Positions 11,547 through 22,560 of a DNA stretch of 64,000 nt are shown here, in pieces; position 1 is the stretch's first letter; each line of letters starts with the position of its first letter. The DNA is from Lumbricus rubellus (taxonomy: Eukaryota; Annelida; Clitellata; Crassiclitellata; Lumbricidae): the NCBI GenBank assembly GCA_945859605.1, contig OX243821.1:22685568-22749567 (forward strand). Direction: 5' to 3'. Under the pieces are notes generated by a model that searched no databases, was not told the DNA's origin, and was given only the letters and a program-made list of their open reading frames with translations. The translations under genes and the position numbers were made by a program.

Positions 11547-12399
11547 CCATAACAACAGAAAGGCACGGCGTCGGCCATTTTGGCCAACGACCATAGAGCT
11601 ATATCAGGTGGACAAATCGTTGTTCCACTTAATTTAATGCAGATTTCAGTAAGATCAGATTATTTGATAGCTGTGTCCCAATTTTATATGACCGTATATT
11701 CACAATTTTTAAGGTGTCTAGGCGACCATTATTAGCTATACATAATTATACACGTCTGCCTGCCAACATATTTTTCGAACATTTCATATAGCGCCTCTTC
11801 TAGGTAGGCTTCTCAATGTCTTGGAAATATACTACTACTACTTCTGCTGCTACTGCTACTGCTACTACTACTACTGCTACTGCTACTGCTACTGCTACTA
11901 CTACTGCCACTGCCACTGCCACTGCTGCTGCTGTTGCTACTATTATGTATATATAAACACAAGCCGGTTATATTCTCTCACTAACTTTGCCGGTTGCTAT
12001 GATAGTCTTGTAAATCTTACACCACTACAGTAACTATGCACAGAGCTCTGTAAATGGTTTGTTAATGTTTTCCTTAGACACCTTCAGAATACATGTAGCC
12101 TTATTTATATAAACTTAAAATAGAAAAAGTGCTGTAATAAATTGTGGAGACGCTCATCGGAAATGAGCATTAAGGTTATTTTCCAAGATATTGAGTTTGA
12201 TGGTGAAGGAGATGGAAGAGTAGAAGAAGTTGGAAGAAGATAAGGAAGAGGTGGTCAGGAGGAGTAGGATGGGGAGGATGGAGAGGGAGAGGGAGCGGGA
12301 GAGGGACAGGGACACGGACACGGACACGGACACGGACACGGAGATGGAGTAATAGTGGAGAACAGAAAATTGACGTCCCATGAATATGGCACTTATATA
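11547..12399. other. Intergenic, simple repeats and module A copies
   Basis: No gene recognised. TACTGC-type trinucleotide repeats occupy about 11828-11945, and GGACAC/GGGAGA repeats about 12275-12345. Copies of the dispersed module A are at 11706-11722 (+) and about 12064-12080 (-). Confidence 0.6.
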
Positions 12400-12401
12400 T
12401 A

Positions 12402-13035
12402 CACTGTGCCCCATAAAAAAAAACATCAAAAAACTTTTCAAAAATCTTCTTTAAACTAAGCCAATTGTAATAAAAGTTTGTACGTTGTTTCTCAAACAAT
12501 TTTGCAACGGAATTGTTCTTCGTTGAACCTGGGGTGAAGGTCAACGGCGAATATTACAGGAATATTTTGTTGATGGAGCAGATGTTGCCAGCGATCAGGG
12601 GGGGGATGTCAAGCGACTTATTCATTCTCCAGCAGGACAGCGCCCTAGCAAATCGCGCAAAGGACACCATTGCGTTGCTGCGACGTGAAACACCAAGCTT
12701 CATTGGACCGAAACTATGGCCAGCAAACTCACCAGACCTCAATCTCGTTGACTACAGAATTTGGGGTCTAATACAGGAACGCGTCTACCAGACAGCAATA
12801 CGGGACATCAACGAGTTGAAGGAGCGCCTCATCGTTGTGTGGGCACAGTTGAAGCAGAGTGTCATTGTCAAAGCTATTGAACAGTGGCGGCCAAGGCTGA
12901 GAGCCTGCGTTCAAGCGAAGGGACATCACTTCGAACATCTTCTTAAATGAAACATTACTTTTTCTTATTTAACTTAGACTTAGCCTACATGCGTTTCATG
13001 ACAAAGTTTTTTGTTTTTTTTTATGGGGCACAGTG
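12402..13035 (+). mobile_element. Deleted Tc1/mariner element (DD37D, maT-like)
   Basis: TA target duplications are at 12400-12401 and 13036-13037. Inverted ends CACTGTGCCCCATAAAAA are at 12402 and, complemented, up to 13035. At 634 bp the element is about half normal length. Only the C-terminal half of the transposase remains. Confidence 0.88.
12513..12950 (+). pseudogene. Mariner-type transposase, C-terminal fragment
   Basis: A 145-codon open stretch carries the second catalytic Asp (LQQDSA) and the third in the NSPDLNLVDYRIWG block. The VD aspartate lies 37 residues after the QQD aspartate, which fits the DD37D (maT) group rather than DD34D mariner or DD34E Tc1. The DNA-binding HTH region and the first catalytic Asp are missing, so this fragment cannot be active. 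It lies within the TIRs of the 634-bp element. Confidence 0.82.
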
Positions 13036-13059
13036 TATAATTTGTACTCAGAACCATTA

Positions 13060-13482
13060 ACAAACGTTTAACAGGTTTCTAAGTCGACGGCTCTAACCAT
13101 TCGGAAACCATATTATTATAAACTAACGTACTGATAGCATGACCTGGATTCTTGCGTCAACTTATTGTTTTCCAACCCACTCATCCAAGCTATATTGACT
13201 TTATTGACCGATTGTCTGGTTTCTTACCAATTAACCTACTTAGCGCATGGATATATTGCTTTAAGTGACACGTAGCGTCGTAATATCGACAGGATCCGAC
13301 GTGTATTATATTAGTGGAGATAGATGTGTTCATGCTTTCGATAATTGCCGGATATTGTGAAATATGGTCGGATCTTGTAGAAAGAGGCGATTGCGCAAAT
13401 AGTGACAAAAAAGCGCTTCATTTACGGAGCCGCGAAAGTGACATGCAGAACGTATATTGTACGCGGTTGGTGAAAAATTCGG
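13060..13482 (+). repeat. Diverged duplicate of 16,290-16,700
   Basis: About 400 bp aligns collinearly with 16,290-16,700. Shared blocks include AAACGTTTAACAGG at the left, ATGCTTTCGATAATTGCCGG in the middle and TACGGAG(T/C)CGCGAAAGTGACAT at the right, with substitutions and small indels between. It starts with a module A copy. It is an old duplication or dispersed repeat with no coding potential. Confidence 0.7.
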
Positions 13483-13812
13483 TTCGCGGACGTTTCGTCC
13501 ACGGACGTTTCGTCCAGCGGTGGTTGAGTAAAAATAGATTGATGAAAAGAATTCTTGTAACGTGAAAGCGGGATTAATGAAAATATGTTTTTCTGAAATG
13601 GAAGTGGGATTGGTGGAAAGATTGCATAGCTTAAAGAGAAGCTTTTGGTGAAAAAATATGGGTTTTTTTAGCGGAAATTTGATGAAAAAACACAGTTTTT
13701 GCTTAAATAGAAGCTGGAATGACGAAACAAATTCTTTCCAAAATGGAGGTTGGATCTGCGAAGCATAGTTCTTGCTCAAATAGAATCGTCCGTTGACGAA
13801 ACGTCCTTATAC
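13483..13812. mobile_element. Foldback-type element FB5 (older copy)
   Basis: The left end GGTTCGCGGACG starts two units of the type GGACGTTTCGTCCAC. The right end holds the inverted unit GGACGAAACGTCC-like sequence at about 13786-13808. Flanks are GAAAAATTC (left) and GAAAAAATC (right), a 9-bp duplication with one mismatch. The middle is a degenerate roughly 45-bp tandem repeat (GGGATTNATGAAA-type). It directly abuts FB3. Confidence 0.55.
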
Positions 13813-13821
13813 GAAAAAATC

Positions 13822-14803
13822 GGTAACAGGACAATTACCCCCTGGACAATTACCCCCCGGACAATTACCCCCGGACAATTACCCCCGGAGACAATTACCC
13901 CCCGGACAATTACCCCCGGACAACTACCCCCCGTGCCAATTACCCCCCGGACAACTACCCCCCGTACCAATTACCCCCCGGACAATTACCCCCCGTGCCA
14001 AAAATTAAATCTATGTCAGGTTAAACGCCTACCTAGTTAAATATTTAAATGTTATTGATGAGTTTTGACTTTAGTTTGCATAATAACTAAGCAAGGTTAA
14101 GAGCAACTCCACGAAGATAAGCAAATTATTGTTAAATGTTCAAGAAAAATACTAAATCAAATCAAATCTAAAAACGGTTCTAAGTTAATGTGTGAAAAAG
14201 GTAAAAAGTCCAAGAAAACTTCAACGTTTCAAACGTCTGCTTAATAAAATATTTAAATGTAATTATCGATAGAGTTCTGTATATTTTCGTAGCCTACTCA
14301 GCGAAACGACACCACTTTGCTAAATTCTTGTGTTTCTTCTGTTTCACGTAAAGAAAACCTTCGAAGCAGCGTTTATCTTTCCCTCTCTCAGATTTAGAAA
14401 ATTCCATCATGACTAGATATCTAAATTAAGTAGACTATGTGTAAGCTAACTCCGTATTGTATTTAATAAGTATTGTAGAGTGAGATAGTGAAGAAAGATG
14501 GCTATAGGCCTACCACAGTAGGCCATAAAGTTAATTTAGGATAGGCTTAGGCAGCGCTGAACGTCCGACAAATACAAAGAGACTGGTAAAGAGATTAACG
14601 CGTGAGAGAACAAGCTCACACTATGACACGGAGGGTAATTGTCCGGGGGGTAATTGGTACAGGGGGTAGTTGTCCGGGGGGTAATTGGCACGGGGGGTAG
14701 TTGTCCGGGGGGTAATTGTCCTGGGGGGTAATTGTCCAGGGGGTAATTGTCGGGGGGTAATTGTCCGGGGGGTAATTGTCCAGGGGGTAATTGCCCTAGA
14801 ACC
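13822..14803. mobile_element. Foldback element FB3 with GGACAATTACCCCC arrays
   Basis: GAAAAAATC is duplicated at 13813-13821 and 14804-14812. The left arm (13828-14000) is an array of GGACAATTACCCCCC units and the right arm (14630-14795) is the inverted array. The left terminus is GGTAACAGGAC; the right terminus, reversed, is GGTTCTAGGGC, matching the FB1/FB2 terminus GATTCTAGGAC. The AT-rich middle of about 630 bp has no ORF. Confidence 0.82.
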
Positions 14804-14812
14804 GAAAAAATC

Positions 14813-15542
14813 TGCGGCGCTTTTGAAACGTCGGTGTCGGCGAATAATAATGAATAAATGAACGAATGAATGAATTCAATTCTATGTGAAAATTGTGCAT
14901 AATTATAATGGTGTAGCTACTGCGCGTGAGGAAATGAAACATTTTTTCAACGTCATGATTATATATAAAAATGATATCCCTTTAAAAAGGTGTACTAGAC
15001 TCAAAATTGGAATTATACTTCACGTATATACTTCAGCCATACTTGTTGACGTGAGTTTTCAGTGTAGTCCTCTTCCTTTTCCAACGCTTGAGACTGACAA
15101 TACCTGAGAAACAAGTTTTGTGATTCTGCCATTTTTCGATTATATTTTGTCCATTTGGCCATTTTTTTCTACGTTTGGAAATTCCTTCCGTTGGGTATTT
15201 CCCGCGCAACGTCCATTTTTGGCTTCCATATGCATGCGACTGCGGAGTGATGAATGTCAGAATGTGTGAATTTAAATGTATGTGATACGTACAACGGAAA
15301 GATCTAAATAATGAAAGATCTTATGCGTCAGAATTATTTAAGATAGGAACGAAACGTTGCAAGGGAACGAAATTCACGTAGATGAATGAAGGAGTAAGCA
15401 GGTAGGGAATAGAGGAAGATGATGGAGGATAGGAATTCGCAATTGAAACATAAATCTGACTTTCCTCATTCAAAACCTTTATGCAAAAATACGAGCAAGC
15501 AGAACAGTGTACGTCCCAACAAAATTCATATTTGTACATGTA

Positions 15543-15545
<3 letters not shown>
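14813..15545. other. Intergenic, no gene seen
   Basis: No coding region recognised. A weak minus-strand module B copy is at about 15055-15105 (CTTGAGACTG end retained). The stretch near 15,270-15,330 resembles 9,580-9,630. Confidence 0.5.
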
Positions 15546-15547
<2 letters not shown>

Positions 15548-15598
<51 letters not shown>

Positions 15599-15661
15599 TA
15601 TATTGTATTGTATTGTATTGTATTGTATTGTATTGTATTGTATTGTATTGTATTGTATTTA
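15548..15661 (+). repeat. (TA)n then (TGTAT)n microsatellite
   Basis: A TA run at 15548-15602 is followed by about 11 tandem TGTAT pentamers to 15660. Open frames across it are artefacts. Confidence 0.95.
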
Positions 15662-16979
15662 ATTATCTATGAAGCGCATGTCGCATGGTGAACCGTTCAG
15701 AGGCGGTATACCAGACGCACTTTACATAGTTATAATTATTGTAGTGTAAAAAATGTCAAACGATCATTGTTTGTTTGACACCTTTAACAGTGTGTTGTGC
15801 ATCCTATTTAAAAGCCCGTCGGATAATTGCATAGCTGTGACATCAATTATCGCAACCATTGTAGGCAAACGTCGGTGTGACGCACTAATAAATTTTAAAA
15901 AATTAACTTTAAATTAGTTCCGCCACTGGTTGAACTCTGCCAGTGCCAGTCCCACTCTTAGAGAAGGAGGAGGGCGACGTAAATGATCCCTCTTATTACA
16001 CAACTGAATCAACTACTACTGTATACGATTTTTCGGCCATGGTGTTGAGCCATTATAAGTGAGAGGCTTTCTAAAGGTCGCTCCTGAGTGGAAACCAACA
16101 CTGGCGTTATATAAATATTCATGAGGATTACACAGTAACTGTGTAGATGTCGAGCTCAAGATATATGTTGATACTATAATAGTAGTTGATGTTGCATTTA
16201 ACGTAACTGTGTGATGACACGAACAATGTACAGATATTACTGTATAGGCCTACATGATTCGGAATTTATGCTTACATGTATATAACTTCAGTTATAAACG
16301 TTTAACAGGTGTTCAAGGCGTTCAGTTGGGTCACTTGGAAACCGTACACTCCACAACAACAAACTGACAACCTGGCCTGGTTTCTTACGTCAACTGTTTA
16401 CTTACCAACCCATTCTATATCGACTGATTGCCTTACTAATCTACTTACTTACTCAACGCAAAGATAATTATGCTGCCTTTAGGACACCTAGCGTCATAAT
16501 GTTGAACGGATCAGAGGCGTGTAATAGTGAGAGAGATGTGTCAATGCTTTCGATAATTGCCGGAGATTGTGAAATATGACCGGATCTCGTAGGATGAGTC
16601 GATTGTGCAAAATTAATAATTAATAACAGAGACGTGATTGGTTACGGAGTCGCGAAAGTGACATTCATAAATTATATTGTATGCGACTAATGATGGGATC
16701 CAGTGGACGCTCTCCTTAGACACCATTGACACGTTTAAAACGTGCTTATATAAGCTTTGGCGGGTAAAATGTTGACTATCTAAGTTCCACGTTGGAGAAA
16801 TAATTGAACAACAAAATTACCAATCACTAGAGAAAATGTGATTGGATTACAAAATAAAAATTAATTTAATGCAGAGCAGCAAATTACAGATTACGCAATT
16901 TCAATTACACCAATTATAGATTACTTTGGGGTTTATACATCATTAGAATGCAACAATAAACTCAGACAGGAACGGCATT
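15662..16979. other. Intergenic with modules A and B and the 13.1-kb duplicate
   Basis: No gene recognised. Module A (-) is at about 15770-15786, module B (+) at 15936-15990 and module A (+) at 16298-16316. The segment 16,290-16,700 duplicates 13,060-13,480. Confidence 0.6.
15936..15990 (+). repeat. Module B copy, short dispersed element
   Basis: It reads CTGCCAGTGCCAGTCCC..., then AAGGAGGAGGGCGACG and TAAATGATC. The same composite occurs at 35622, 38887 and 43788 (+), and degenerately on the minus strand at 36098, 42571 and weaker sites. It is preceded by CCACTGGTT, as is the 35622 copy. Confidence 0.7.
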
Positions 16980-17067
16980 CTTTTTACCATCTTTCTATCA
17001 ATGTTATTATTTATTCTGCCAGAAATGCCTATTATTTTTTTTAAATACATTTTCCTGAACCAAAACA
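16980..17067 (+). repeat. 88-bp direct repeat, left copy
   Basis: It is identical to 29644-29731 except for one base (offset 12,664 bp). The two copies bracket exactly the block formed by the split foldback element FB4 and the 12-kb insertion inside it. Confidence 0.85.
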
Positions 17068-17144
17068 TTATCCCCCCCGGACATTATCCCCCCCGGTTTT
17101 TCGTAGGACATTATCCCCCCCGGACATTATCTCCCCGGACATTA
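17068..17144. mobile_element. Foldback element FB4, left fragment of left array
   Basis: Units of the type GGACATTATCCCCCCC, including a CGGTTTTTCGTAGG spacer, run to GGACAT at 17142. The array is cut at TA (17143-17144) and resumes at 29146 with TATCCCTCC and the same spacer. FB4 was therefore interrupted by the element at 17145-29145. Confidence 0.75.
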
Positions 17145-17154
17145 CACTCTAAAG

Positions 17155-18525
17155 AGAGTTCAGGTAGAAATTATCTGAACGGTTCAGGTAGTGTTTTTTC
17201 ACCGGAAGTTTTGGTGCATTGCCTGAACTGTCAGGGGTGCAGCCTGACATGATCTGTAGAGTTCAGGTAGGCCTGCTTAGTTCAGGACAGTGCCTGAACT
17301 TATTCTGTTCAATCCACACGAAGATCATCGGTTGTCCTATATCACGTTCAAAATTTGTTTCCCATTATGACAATACTAGACCTAAATTACTAGAATAATA
17401 ATTATTTAATATTAGATCTAATAAAGTAATCTTGCCTAAATCTTCAGGTGTACAACCTGATATAAACTGAGGAGTTCAGGTAGGCCTGCTTAGTTCGGGA
17501 CTATGCATAAGCCCTCAGTCTTACATTTACACGTTACTTTCCAATTTGAAATATTATTTTACTGGAATAATAGCAATAACAATTTATTATTGAACTTATG
17601 AAAATAACCTTGCCTGAACCTTCATGTGCGTGACCTGGATGACCTGAAGAGTTCAGGCAGGCCTGCTTAGTACTGGACGGTGCGTAGGACTGTTGCAGGC
17701 GAGCCTGCTTAGTTCTAGACTGTGTTGAGCATTGCCTGAACTTTTCAGGCGTGTAACCTCACATGACTTGTGGAGTTCAGGTGGGCCTGCTTAGTTCTAG
17801 ACTGTGTTGAGCATTGCCTGAACTTTTCAGGCGTGTAACCTCACATGACCTGTGGAGTTCAGGAGGGCCTGCTTTGTTCTATAGACTGTATTGAGCATTG
17901 CCTGAACTTTTCAGGCGTGTAACCTCACATGACCTGTGGAGTTCAGGCCGGCCGGCTTTGTTCTAGACTGTATTGAGCACTGCCTGAACTTTTCAGGCGT
18001 GTAACCTCACATGACCTGTGGAGTTCAGGCCGGCCGGCTTTGTTCTAGACTGTGTTGAGCACTGCCTAAACTTTTCAGGCGTGTAACCTCACATGACCTG
18101 TGGAGTTCAGGAGGGCCTGCTTTGTTCTGTATTGTTTTGCGCATTGCCTGAACTTTCATTATGGTATGGAGCAGACCTGCTGACCGGACCGGTTGAAGCT
18201 GGGCAACATGTCACGAGACAGACTCAGACAGAGAGTGGCATCGGACTCCTACGGGCATTGAGCCTAAGGATATTGATGATGATGATGATGAACTTTCAAG
18301 CGTGCAACCTCACATGACCTGTGGAGCTCAGGCGGGCCTGCATAGTTCTGTACTCTGTTGTGCATTGAATAGACATTCAGGCGTGTAACCTCACTTGACC
18401 TGTGGAGCTCAGGCGGGCCTGCATAGTTCTGTACTCTGTTGTGCATTGAATAGACATTCAGGCGTGTAACCTCACATGACCTGTGGAGTTCAGGAAGGCC
18501 TGCTTAGTTCTGGACGGTGCGTAAT
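17155..18525 (+). repeat. Left subterminal TTCAGG array
   Basis: From about 17,700 to 18,520 a unit of about 81-84 bp repeats. It contains GCCTGAACTTTTCAGGCGTG (palindromic core), then AACCTCACATGACCTG and GAGTTCAGG. At 17,155-17,700 the copies are more diverged. The CCTGAA/TTCAGG pairs can form hairpins. Confidence 0.88.
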
Positions 18526-18629
18526 AGCCTACTACATGTATTGTACTCAGCGAGTGTAGGACGTTAACCTCTGAACTAACGGGGTAAAAAACCTGAACAA
18601 CCCACACGGACACACCCCGCCCCCCGTTT

Positions 18630-18900
18630 AGCCTAGGACAAAACCCACGGACAAAATCCACCTCCCATGTGCAATCATCTTTTTCTGCAGTTAATTGATA
18701 AAACGCGTTTCCCCAATCCAGCTTTCATAGCGACAATTGTTTTATCAATCCAACAACTATAATACAAAATAATTGTTATTTAATAACAATTATTTTTTAT
18801 CAATCCCATTCCTATTTTAGCCAGAAAATTTCATCAATCCAGCTTCAATTTCAGCAAGAATATTGCTTTGAAGGAGCCGATTATTGCAGGCTGCCTTAAG
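18630..18900. mobile_element. Foldback remnant FB6
   Basis: CCTAGGACAAAACCCACGGA begins two GGACAAAA-CCACC units. The following sequence, reversed, has GAAGCTGGATTGATGAAA-type repeats like the FB5 interior. The other arm was not found. Confidence 0.4.
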
Positions 18901-19409
18901 ATTTGTGTATTCTGTGATCTGCGTTCTTGTGAATTGTTTAGACAGCATAATAATGTAGGCCTACACTGTAACCGGTTTCATTCTTTCAACCGGATTGTGG
19001 AATAAATTATTATAGATGTCGACCCCTATGTTCAAGGACTCTTTATACACAGGACGGGTTTCTTCTTCTTTAACCGCCTTGTTTAGGGGTTAACGCCTTT
19101 ACTTACTTACCTACAAATTTTGGGTGATTATCTCGGAGTTCCGAAATTTTACATCTTCTTTGCAAAATAAAAACATTCAATCAGTTAGGCTACATGTATG
19201 ACGGCAGATTGACAAATAAATTATATTTGAAAATAAAAACATGCATGAAGGCAAATTGACAAATTATTAGGTTTGCAAAATTAAAAAATGACAAATAATT
19301 AGGTTTGCCAAATTAAAAAATGCCTTTGCAGATTCAAAGCATAAGTATTGCAGGCTGTCTGTCCAGTTCGTATAGTTAAGATTTGTGTATTCTGTGATCT
19401 CCGTTCTTG
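18900..19409 (+). other. Unannotated stretch within the 12-kb element
   Basis: No gene seen. Sequence at 18,890-18,990 is a diverged copy of the flanks of the hAT MITE below (19,372-19,409 plus 19,721-19,790) and shows the unoccupied site. Confidence 0.55.
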
Positions 19410-19720
19410 CAGGGCCGTGTTTAACATAGGTCCATTCGGTGCGGTGTGCCCCTGAGCCGAAAGTTTTGTTGCCATTGGCCAAATTCTTAAACTGCGAGTG
19501 TCAGTGTTACTTAAACCTTTTAGAAAACCAGTAGACCTAAGTGTAAGAAAACATTAATTTAACTAAGTTCACCGACGTTGCGTGCTTGCTTACTGACCCA
19601 CCACAGCTGACAAACCACATAGGCTCGTAAAATGACTAATCTTGTAAGACTGTCGAATGGCAATTTGCCCCTGCTGTTACACTTTTCACGGACACTCGAA
19701 GAACCTTAAACACGGCCCTG
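19410..19720. mobile_element. hAT-like MITE (311 bp)
   Basis: Inverted ends CAGGGCCGTGTTTAA are flanked by CGTTCTTG (19402-19409) and CGTTTTTG (19721-19728), an 8-bp duplication with one change. A paralogous stretch at about 18,895-18,965 reads straight through CGTTCTTG without the insert and serves as an internal empty-site control. No ORF of note. Confidence 0.85.
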
Positions 19721-19728
19721 CGTTTTTG

Positions 19729-20984
19729 TGAATTGTTTAAACTGCATAATTGTAGGCCTACACTGTAGCCGCTTGCGATGTGTCAACTCAGATTGTTTCA
19801 ATAAAGAGATTATTATTATTATTATAAACTTTAGATTTAGAAAAGGAATCTTGAGTGGGGCGACATCTATGGCTGAGTGAAATGGATGATCAAAAAATGT
19901 TCACAAGTAACCTCTCCTGTAATATAGAGTCCTTGGCCGAAAGCCTAAAGAGTTCAAGCACATTATAATATTCTTGACCCTTCGTCCAGCATAAATTTGA
20001 CCACATATAAATTTTTAATTCATTATTCCGATCTGGCAATAATTTTTTAATACTTTAGCAATAACAACTTATTATGTAACTGAATGAAACTTAAAATTAG
20101 CAGCTCAATAAGAAAACGTTTTAAAGCGAATTTATTAGTCACGTGACCCACGCCTGACGCATCCAAACTTATGCCTAGTCTTTGTTCTATGCGGCGATCA
20201 TGTGCGAATTACATTCATATAATATCGAATATTATTTATTTAAAACTAGTATGAACTGCAAAAACATGGCCAATCTCTTTGTTAAACATATTTCGAAGTG
20301 CGCTGTTGCAAAGTAAAAAGGTATGTACTACAATTATTTGTTTAGAGTATCAGTATAAGGTTAGCAGTAACAATGGTTGCCGACCCCTCCTTATAATAAC
20401 CTTTGCGGTTATTTCCTAGAATGGCTCGGAACCCTGTATGGGTGCGGCCGGAAAACCGGGTCCTTTCAACAAATTCGGTTCGGATTCCCGAAATCGATTT
20501 TCAAGTGCGACACACACGTTCTAATGGTTTTAAGCACTAAACTATGCTATGAACAGCGCCATCAGGATCACCGTGTCACGTAATTAATTGAACGCTGAAT
20601 GGTTATCTGGAGTTCAGCCGCTTTCTGTAAAACTTTTTCCCAGCATTTTTGAGGATTCGGGTTGACCCCCTATGTAGAATTGACTTTTAAATGCGTGAGT
20701 TTCATTTTTAAAATGTACTTCTTTATTTTAGCCTGTGAATCTTAAGCGATGTTGTCAAAATTGTCTTTCACTATGAGCTGCGATACATGACTTGAGAGAA
20801 ATTTTCTAACTAATTAATTAAGTACTAATACTAACTTGCACTATATAAATAATCTTGGAGCTAGGGATCATGACTGTATAAGCTGTTAGCTTTTTCTGAT
20901 TTCTTTTTGCACCCTGTTTAGTGACTCATGTTTATTCTGTTTGACTTGTGTGTGTGTGTGCAATAAATAAATAATTCTTTTTAT
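19729..20984. other. Unannotated stretch within the 12-kb element
   Basis: No recognised gene. A 68-codon open frame at about 20,377-20,583 (+) has no features I know. A short TTA run is at 19,811-19,825. Confidence 0.5.
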
Positions 20985-21245
20985 GTTTCCTATTATGATA
21001 CAAGGCAGAAGATGGCGTTCTTTGGACATGTGATGCGAGCAAACGGTTTGGAAAGGAGATGATGCTGGCCTGCTGAGAAGGAAAAAGGAGAAGAGGACGC
21101 CAAAGAAGGAGGTGGATGGAGGAAATACACGAGAGAACGCAGATGAACTTGGAGGAACTGAGAGACGCGACGGAAGATCGTAATACGTGGAGAAGGTTCA
21201 TCATAGCGGTCGCTAGGATTCAAAGAATCGACGGCACCATGTGAC
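20985..21245 (+). pseudogene. LINE ORF2 C-terminal remnant (RTE-like)
   Basis: Broken by stops and frameshifts, the + strand still encodes the typical C-terminal blocks of RTE-like LINEs: FFGHVMRANGLE, a basic RRRG region, RWMEEI, then NLEELRDATEDRNTWRR and a final RIDGTM-stop. No RT remains, only the last 80 or so residues. Confidence 0.65.
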
Positions 21246-22089
21246 AAGGTGATAATGATACATTTCTGGTTTTCTTTCACATCATTTAATTTGAAGTCTG
21301 GCAATTGTGTTGTGAAACAAGCCGTTCGGCAATCCCTAGGACTGCATGCCTGTGCATGTAAATAGTAAGGCAGCCCAAGAAATCACTAAAATAGAGCGCT
21401 ACCGCATTAGCTTCGAATTTTATATTGAATGGTATTTACTGCAAATTTTCCCTCGTTTATAATTTTATGAACTTGATCGTTCTGCGTAGATGTCGCGTTG
21501 GTTACTTACTGAGTAAGTGTATCGTGGGGTGCGGCTGATAAGTCGCAGCACTCTATTGTACCTATGTCATTGGCATCCATGTTGTTTTGTATACTCGCAC
21601 ACAATCTTCGGGATTACCAGCCTTCCTTAATGATCATTAACTTTATGCAATGTTGCAACATGAAATTATGAGATTTCTTCTCAATCATGTCAGTAAATGA
21701 TGTGCGAAAGAAAAAGTTACATATGGTCTCTATCTGACTTGCACGGTTTGACTGAATTATTTTTTAATTTGTTTAAAAATAAATTTGTTCTATTGTAACA
21801 GGCTGTTGAATGTCATTAAGATCTCAGTTAAACGAATATCATCGTCATCATCAAGATTCTGAGCTAGAACGACAGAAATAAATGTAACTTTACACCACAA
21901 TTGTTTGTTTAATTTATTTACGCTGTCATACACTCTTACTTTATGTATTTGCAGAATGGGAAGTTTTGCGGAAAAATTATGGGGGGGGATTGGGAGAGAG
22001 TGAGACTTTGATTCACAAGTAGAGGGACTGTGCAAAGACTTTACTGTGGGTGACTAATAAAGACTGTGTAGCTGAACCCTCCCAACACC
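21246..22089. other. Unannotated stretch within the 12-kb element
   Basis: No coding region recognised. AT-rich, with an ATCATCGTCATC run near 21,837. Confidence 0.5.
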
Positions 22090-22560
22090 CATCAATTCTC
22101 AATATTGCAGACAGTGTTTTTGCTCTTTTCCTTTTTCTTCTTTGAGTAATCTTATGTGTTTTCCGTTAACAATGAGGCCTTTACATGATGCCTTGGCATT
22201 TCTGTCTCTGGTGTTGCCCCATGTGGTCTTCCTTATATCCACGTTCTTTTCCCTCTGTCTTCCATTATGTTGTCCATCCAGGTCTTTGACTGTCTTTCCT
22301 GCTTCTCGTTTCTTCCACATGTTCATCCAGGGTCATGGTTGGTAGTCTTAAATTGTTGTTCATTCTTTTCACATGGCCAAACCACGTGATCTTTACTACC
22401 GTTTCTTCCGCTCTTAGATTCTTACGTGTCTTCTCGTTCCTGATCCTATCTCTCCTGCTCCTTCCAGTATTGGCTTTGTTACATGACATAATTTCAGGTG
22501 TTCTTTCTTTGGAATATGCAATTACAATGTTTTTGTTTGTTTGCGGCAACGAGTCGGATG
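22090..22560 (-). pseudogene. Second LINE C-terminal remnant
   Basis: On the minus strand a degenerate protein shows ITWFGHVKRMNNNLRLP, then an EHVEETRSR-like block and RPGWTTW across a frame break. These are the same conserved C-terminal blocks (FGHV, basic GRQ region, W) as the remnant at 20,985, in another sublineage. Several frameshifts; not functional. Confidence 0.55.
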
